Source: Mesorhizobium sp. B2-1-1
GTDB lineage: Bacteria; Pseudomonadota; Alphaproteobacteria; Rhizobiales; Rhizobiaceae
NCBI RefSeq assembly: GCF_006442975.2
Contig: NZ_CP083954.1
Coordinates: 744,001 to 808,000, forward strand
Direction of reading: 5' to 3'
DNA length: 64,000 nt
The position numbers and the translations under genes are program-made. Below, in pieces: positions 58,149-64,000 of the stretch (within the stretch, counting starts at the first letter, position 1; every line of letters starts with the position of its first letter). The notes under the pieces were generated by a model. The model had not been told where the DNA came from, made no database searches, and was given only the letters and a program-made list of their open reading frames with translations.

Positions 58149-59192
58149 CTAACGCTGTGCCAGCCTCGCGCTTTCCACCGCGATGCCGAGCAGCGCCTGC
58201 CTTGCCAGCGCCACCGACAGGTCCGGCCTTCGCCGCGTCTGCAGCACGGCGGTCTGCAGCCGGGTCAGCGCGCGGCCGAGCGCCTCGACGCTCCAGCGTT
58301 CCAGCGCCTTCTCCACCAGCTTGCGGCGCGAGAAGAAAACCGGCGGGCGCGCCGCCGCCACCACCGACGCGGCATTGCGGCCGCCGGCCTCCATCTGGCC
58401 GCGCATGGACTGCATCGCCTGAAACTGCCGCATCGCCGAGGACAGCACCAGGAAGGGTTGGCCGCCTGCCTGGCAATGGCGGGTGAAGGCGGTGTCGAAC
58501 TCGCCGACCTTGCCTTCGAGAAGCGCGTCGACGGCATCGTCGAAGGACGCGCCGGAAACGTCGCCGGACATCGCCCTGACGTCGTCGAGGCCGATTTCCT
58601 TCTGGCCATGGACATAAAGCAGCAGCTTGTCGATCTCGCCGCGCGAGGCCAGCCGGTCGCCGCCGAGATTGCGGCGCAGCGCCTGTCTTGCCTCAAGCGT
58701 CATCGTCGCGCCGGTCTTGCGCAGCTCGTCGTCGATCACGGCATCGATGTCCCTGGCCTCGTCGGCATAGCAGGGCAGCGCCATGGCGTTGTCGGCCGCC
58801 TCGACGACGGCGCGCAGCCCGACGCCCTTCTTGAGATCGCCGGCCTCGATGAGGATGATCGCGTCCCGCACGGGCTCCGCCGTCAGCGCCTTGACGTCGT
58901 CGGCCAGCGCCTTCTGGCCGCCGGCATTGCGCACCCACAGCAGGCGGCGGTCGGAAAACATCGGCACGGTGCGCGCCTCGTCGAGCAGCCGGCCCTCGTC
59001 GCGCTCGACTTCGGAGCCGTCGAGCCTGACCACCGAGAAGGGGTCGTCGAGCGGCAGGCCGGTCGCGGCGGCAAAAGCCTTGGCGCGCTCCGAGACAAGG
59101 CCGCGATCGGGGCCATAAAGCAGGACGATCGCCATGCGCGGGTCCGGCTTCGCGAGCCAGGAATCCACTTCGTATGCTTTCTTCTGTGCCAT
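58149..59192 (-). CDS. holA: DNA polymerase III delta subunit
   Basis: 347 aa clamp-loader subunit. N-terminal KPDPRMAIVLLYGPDRGLVSERA (glycine-rich remnant of a Walker site), DEARTVPMFSDRRLLWVRNA and FVLSSAMRQFQAMQSMR-like C-terminal helices (LVLSSAMRQFQAM). The start MAQKKAYEVDSWLAK lacks a clear ribosome binding site. In many Hyphomicrobiales holA follows leuS and lptE; neither is upstream here, where repeats and a 2-oxoacid dehydrogenase operon are found instead. Confidence 0.94.
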   Translation of the reverse strand: MAQKKAYEVDSWLAKPDPRMAIVLLYGPDRGLVSERAKAFAAATGLPLDDPFSVVRLDGSEVERDEGRLLDEARTVPMFSDRRLLWVRNAGGQKALADDVKALTAEPVRDAIILIEAGDLKKGVGLRAVVEAADNAMALPCYADEARDIDAVIDDELRKTGATMTLEARQALRRNLGGDRLASRGEIDKLLLYVHGQKEIGLDDVRAMSGDVSGASFDDAVDALLEGKVGEFDTAFTRHCQAGGQPFLVLSSAMRQFQAMQSMRGQMEAGGRNAASVVAAARPPVFFSRRKLVEKALERWSVEALGRALTRLQTAVLQTRRRPDLSVALARQALLGIAVESARLAQR

Positions 59193-60863
<1,671 letters not shown>

Positions 60864-60866
60864 GCC

Positions 60867-61880
60867 ATGCCGAGGCGGACCATGATCGAGGCCATTCGCG
60901 ACGCGATGGACGTGTCGATGGGGCGCGACGAGAAAGTGGTGGTGTTCGGCGAGGATGTCGGCTTTTTCGGCGGCGTGTTCCGCTGCACGCAAGGCCTGCA
61001 GGCGAAATACGGCAAGAGCCGCTGCTTCGACGCACCGATCAATGAATCCGGCATTGTCGGCTCGGCCATCGGCATGGCCGCCTATGGTCTGAAGCCGTGC
61101 GTGGAGATCCAGTTTGCCGACTACATGTACCCGGCCTACGACCAGCTGACCCAGGAAGCCGCGAGGCTGCGCTACCGCTCGAACGGCGACTTCACCTGCC
61201 CGATCGTGGTGCGCATGCCGACGGGCGGCGGCATATTCGGCGGCCAGACGCACAGCCAAAGCCCGGAAGCGTTGTTCACCCATGTGTCGGGGCTGAAGAC
61301 CGTCGTGCCCTCGAACCCGCATGACGCCAAGGGGTTGCTGATCGCGGCGATCGAGGATCCCGACCCGGTCATCTTCCTCGAGCCGAAGCGGCTCTACAAC
61401 GGCCCCTTCGACGGCCATCACGACCGGCCGGTGACGCCGTGGTCGAAGCACGAGCTGGGCGAGGTCGCCGACGGCCACTACACCGTGCCGCTCGGCAAGG
61501 CCGCGATCCGCCGGGCCGGCTCCGCCGTCACGGTGTTGGCGTACGGCACAATGGTCTATGTCGCGCAGGCGGCGGCCGAGGAGACCGGCATCGATGCCGA
61601 GATCGTCGATCTCAGGACGCTGTTGCCGCTCGACCTCGACACCATCGTGGCGTCGGTGAAGAAGACCGGACGCTGCGTCGTGGTGCACGAGGCGACGCTG
61701 ACCTCCGGCTTCGGAGCGGAGCTGGTCGCGCTTGTGCAGGAAAACTGCTTCTACCATCTGGAGGCACCGGTGGCCCGCGTCGCCGGCTGGGACACGCCCT
61801 ATCCGCATGCGCAGGAATGGGACTATTTCCCCGGTCCGGCCCGCGTCGGCCGGGCGCTTACGGAAACATTGGAAGCCTAG
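60867..61880 (+). CDS. bkdA2: Branched-chain 2-oxoacid dehydrogenase E1 beta subunit
   Basis: 337 aa transketolase-like beta subunit, starting MPRRTMIEAIRDAMDVSMGR just 3 nt after the alpha subunit stop. Motifs: VVVFGEDVGFFGGVFRCTQGL, PINESGIVGSAIGMA, PTGGGIFGGQTHSQSPEALF and a C-terminal VVHEATLTSGFGAE. There is no lipoyl domain fused to it, unlike rhizobial PdhB, which supports the branched-chain assignment. Confidence 0.95.
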   Translation: MPRRTMIEAIRDAMDVSMGRDEKVVVFGEDVGFFGGVFRCTQGLQAKYGKSRCFDAPINESGIVGSAIGMAAYGLKPCVEIQFADYMYPAYDQLTQEAARLRYRSNGDFTCPIVVRMPTGGGIFGGQTHSQSPEALFTHVSGLKTVVPSNPHDAKGLLIAAIEDPDPVIFLEPKRLYNGPFDGHHDRPVTPWSKHELGEVADGHYTVPLGKAAIRRAGSAVTVLAYGTMVYVAQAAAEETGIDAEIVDLRTLLPLDLDTIVASVKKTGRCVVVHEATLTSGFGAELVALVQENCFYHLEAPVARVAGWDTPYPHAQEWDYFPGPARVGRALTETLEA

Positions 61881-61896
61881 AACGGGGAGGCCCGAC

Positions 61897-63276
61897 ATGG
61901 GCGAACACATCATCAAGCTGCCCGATGTCGGCGAGGGCGTCGCCGAGGCGGAACTCGTCGAATGGCATGTCAAGGTCGGCGACATCGTGCGCGAGGACAT
62001 GATGCTTGCCGCCGTGATGACCGACAAGGCCACGGTCGAGATCCCTTCCCCCGTCGACGGCGAGATCCTGTGGCTGGGCGCCGATATCGGCGACACGGTG
62101 GCGATCGGCTCGCCCATCGTGCGGCTGAAGGTGGCCGGCGAGGGCAATGTCGTTGGCGGTGCGATGCCGGCGGAAGTGACGGCTGAAAGTATCTCCGATG
62201 ATACGGGGGCTCGCCCGGTCTCGGACCTGGAGCCGTCATCGCCCAATCTGTCGCCGTCATCCTCGGGCTTGTCCCGAGGATCCGCCGTCCCACAGGGATA
62301 TGACGCGACCAGTTCCGGAAGGTCGGTAGATCCTCGGGACAAGCCCGAGGATGACGGCGCCAGGTCCAAGGTCAACAGCGCGCCGCGTGCGCAAGGTGAA
62401 AGGCCGCTGGCCTCGCCGGCCGTGCGGCTGCGTGCGAAGGAAGCGGGCATCGACCTCAGGCAGGTCCAGGGAAGCGGCCCGGCCGGTCGCATCGGCCATG
62501 AGGACATCGAGGCGTTCCTGGCGCGCGGGCCGCACATGGCCAAGGCATCCGGCCTCGCCCGCAACGATGCCGTCGAGGACATCAAGGTGGTGGGCCTGCG
62601 GCGCAAGATCGCCGAGAAGATGACGCTGGCGGCGTCGCGCATCCCGCACATCACCTATGTCGAGGAGGTCGACGTTACCGCGCTCGAGGATCTGCGCGCC
62701 GCGCTCAACAAGGAGAAGCGGGCGGCCAAGGGGGTAGAAAGGCCAAAGCTGACGCTGCTGCCGTTCCTGATGCGCGCGATGGTCAGGGCGATCGCGGACC
62801 AGCCCAACCTCAATGCGCTGTTCGACGACGAGGCCGGCATCATCCACCAGCATGGCGGCATTCATATCGGCATCGCCGCGCAGACGCCGTCGGGACTGGT
62901 CGTGCCCGTCGTCAAGCACGCCGAGGCGCTGGACATCTGGGAATGCGGCGCGGAGGTCGCCAGGCTGGCCGAGGCGGCCAAGTCGGGAACCGCGACGCGC
63001 GACGAGCTCTCCGGTTCGACCATAACCATCACCTCGCTCGGTGCCATGGGCGGCGTGGCGACGACTCCGGTCATCAACCACCCGGAAGTCGCGATCCTCG
63101 GCGTTAACAAGATGATGGTGCGGCCGGTATGGGACGGCACCCAGTTCATCCCGCGCAAGATGATGAACCTGTCGTCGAGCTTCGACCATCGCGTCATCGA
63201 CGGCTGGGACGCGGCGGTGTTCATCCAGCGCATCAAGACGCTCCTGGAAACGCCGGCGCTGATTTTCGTGGATTGA
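61897..63276 (+). CDS. bkdB: Branched-chain 2-oxoacid dehydrogenase E2 (dihydrolipoamide acyltransferase)
   Basis: 459 aa. One lipoyl domain (1-80, lipoyl Lys44 in MTDKATVEI), a linker (about 85-170), the E1/E3-binding domain (about 171-207: SPAVRLRAKEAGIDLRQVQG) and the catalytic domain (about 225-459), with the active site His-Asp in SSFDHRVIDGWDA. Residues 119-155 of the linker (including SSSGLSRGS and DPRDKPEDDG) are encoded by a 108-bp palindromic repeat inserted in frame. The ribosome binding site is GGGGAGG. It is co-transcribed with bkdA1A2. Confidence 0.95.
   Translation: MGEHIIKLPDVGEGVAEAELVEWHVKVGDIVREDMMLAAVMTDKATVEIPSPVDGEILWLGADIGDTVAIGSPIVRLKVAGEGNVVGGAMPAEVTAESISDDTGARPVSDLEPSSPNLSPSSSGLSRGSAVPQGYDATSSGRSVDPRDKPEDDGARSKVNSAPRAQGERPLASPAVRLRAKEAGIDLRQVQGSGPAGRIGHEDIEAFLARGPHMAKASGLARNDAVEDIKVVGLRRKIAEKMTLAASRIPHITYVEEVDVTALEDLRAALNKEKRAAKGVERPKLTLLPFLMRAMVRAIADQPNLNALFDDEAGIIHQHGGIHIGIAAQTPSGLVVPVVKHAEALDIWECGAEVARLAEAAKSGTATRDELSGSTITITSLGAMGGVATTPVINHPEVAILGVNKMMVRPVWDGTQFIPRKMMNLSSSFDHRVIDGWDAAVFIQRIKTLLETPALIFVD
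62252..62359. repeat. Family C palindromic element inserted in frame in bkdB
   Basis: Inverted repeat with 31-bp perfect arms (62252-62282 and 62329-62359) and a 46-nt centre. The total is 108 bp, exactly 36 codons. Each arm contains an inner hairpin CCTCGGG/CCCGAGG. The arm matches the intergenic element at 47943-47968. The translated peptide is polar and Ser/Asp/Gly-rich, tolerable in a flexible linker. Confidence 0.9.
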
Positions 63277-63306
63277 CGGTGGATCATTCGAGATGATGGC
63301 GGGAGA

Positions 63307-63466
63307 GCGCCCCCCTCTGCCTTGCCAGGCATCTCCCCCACAAGGGGGGAGATCAGATGTCACGCCGGCTTTCGCCAATCACCAGCGCTGCGGGATTGAG
63401 CGAGGCGCCGAAGCCTCCAATCTCCCCCCTTGTGGGGGAGATGTCCGGCAGGACAGAGGGGGGCGC
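63307..63466. repeat. Palindromic intergenic repeat, family A, copy 3
   Basis: Left arm GCGCCCCCCTCTGCC...GGGGGGAGAT (63307-63353) and right arm ATCTCCCCCC...GGGGGGCGC (63420-63466), nearly complementary. It lies inside the bkd operon between the E2 gene and lpdA. Confidence 0.88.
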
Positions 63467-63510
63467 GAAGAATCTCGACGGAGCGTTTCCTCGGATCGAA
63501 GGGTCACGTC

Positions 63511-64000
63511 ATGAAAGAAATCTCCTGCAAGCTGCTGGTCATCGGCGCGGGGCCGGGCGGCTATGTCTGCGCTATTCGTGCCGGGCAGCTCGGCGTCGAT
63601 ACCGTCATCGTCGAGGCCGGCAAGCCGGGCGGCACCTGTCTCAATGTTGGCTGCATTCCTTCCAAGGCACTGATCCATGCAGCGGAGGAGTTCGAGAAGG
63701 TCGCGCAGATGGCGGGCGGCAACAGCCCGCTCGGCATTTCGGTGGCCGCGCCGGCGCTGGATCTGGGCAAGACGGTCGCCTGGAAGGACGGCATCGTTAG
63801 TCGGCTTAACAGCGGTGTCGCCGGCCTGCTCAAGAAGGCCGGGGTGAAGACCGTGCAGGGCTGGGCGACGTTTCGAGACGGCAAGACCGTCGCGGTCGAG
63901 ACCGAGACGGGAAGCCAGGTGATCCGCGCCGAAGCGGTGGTGATCGCCACCGGCTCGGCGCCGGTCGAATTGCCGTTCCTGCCGTTCGGCGGGCCGGTGA
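63511..64000 (+). CDS. lpdA: Dihydrolipoyl dehydrogenase (E3), N-terminal part (runs off the window edge)
   Basis: 163 residues visible from ATG 63511 ([20 protein letters not shown]), with GAAGGG upstream. The FAD Rossmann motif is [19 protein letters not shown]. The redox-active disulfide is in [30 protein letters not shown] follows near the edge. It regenerates the lipoyl disulfide of the E2 protein; its place after bkdB shows it is the E3 of this complex. It is separated from bkdB by 234 nt containing repeat A3. Confidence 0.95.
   Translation, partial: MKEISCKLLVIGAGPGGYVCAIRAGQLGVDTVIVEAGKPGGTCLNVGCIPSKALIHAAEEFEKVAQMAGGNSPLGISVAAPALDLGKTVAWKDGIVSRLNSGVAGLLKKAGVKTVQGWATFRDGKTVAVETETGSQVIRAEAVVIATGSAPVELPFLPFGGPV

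Overview
The window is a GC-rich, gene-dense chromosomal segment of an alphaproteobacterium of the order Hyphomicrobiales (Rhizobiales), most like Mesorhizobium or a close relative. The evidence is the gene order around hemE, rho, mnmE, mnmG, rsmG, parA and parB, the other gene blocks of this group (mltA-smr, tim44, fxsA, secB, dnaQ, coaE, aroE, maf), and several families of palindromic intergenic repeats. The genus is inferred. No rRNA, tRNA, CRISPR array or complete insertion sequence was seen.

Layout. 1-2.9 kb: end-joining repair (ku, and ligD cut by the window edge) and a ferritin-like stress protein; ku and the ferritin-like gene each have a textbook general-stress (EcfG) promoter, as does a secreted sugar dehydrogenase at 12.9 kb. 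3.3-6.9 kb: a TAXI-type TRAP transporter with its DUF1850 partner. 7.1-8.7 kb: a DGPF/YCII protein with its ECF42-type sigma factor. 8.8-13 kb: GST, cysK, a LysE exporter and the sugar dehydrogenase. 13-20 kb: hrcA, rph, a VOC protein, rdgB, hemW, an EamA protein, rsmI and yraN. 20-24.3 kb: a catabolic-looking cluster (GlxA-type regulator, M24 hydrolase, cysteine hydrolase, esterase). 24.6-32.5 kb: sulfur metabolism (reverse transsulfuration pair, flavoprotein, Rrf2 regulator, TauABC-like transporter). 32.5-39.3 kb: envelope and storage functions. 39.5-44.5 kb: housekeeping genes, mostly pointing left.

The likely chromosomal origin of replication lies at 44.5-44.9 kb, between a leftward kinase-regulator gene and rightward hemE. 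It has a perfect DnaA box, degenerate boxes, an AT-rich stretch and five GANTC (CcrM) sites. Genes diverge from it. To the right come hemE, hemJ, rho, a thioredoxin-domain protein, mnmE, mnmG, rsmG, parA and parB, with a cluster of parS-like sites between mnmE and mnmG and one more inside rsmG. The window ends with a DUF1326/DUF2182 pair, holA and a branched-chain 2-oxoacid dehydrogenase operon (E1 alpha, E1 beta, E2, and E3 cut by the window edge).

The most unusual observation is a 108-bp palindromic element inserted in frame in the interdomain linker of the E2 gene. A relative of it in intergenic DNA supplies the stop codon of another gene, and a member of a second family appears to supply the ribosome binding site of a third. 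The mobile palindromes of this genome thus contribute to coding sequences, as the Rickettsia palindromic elements do.
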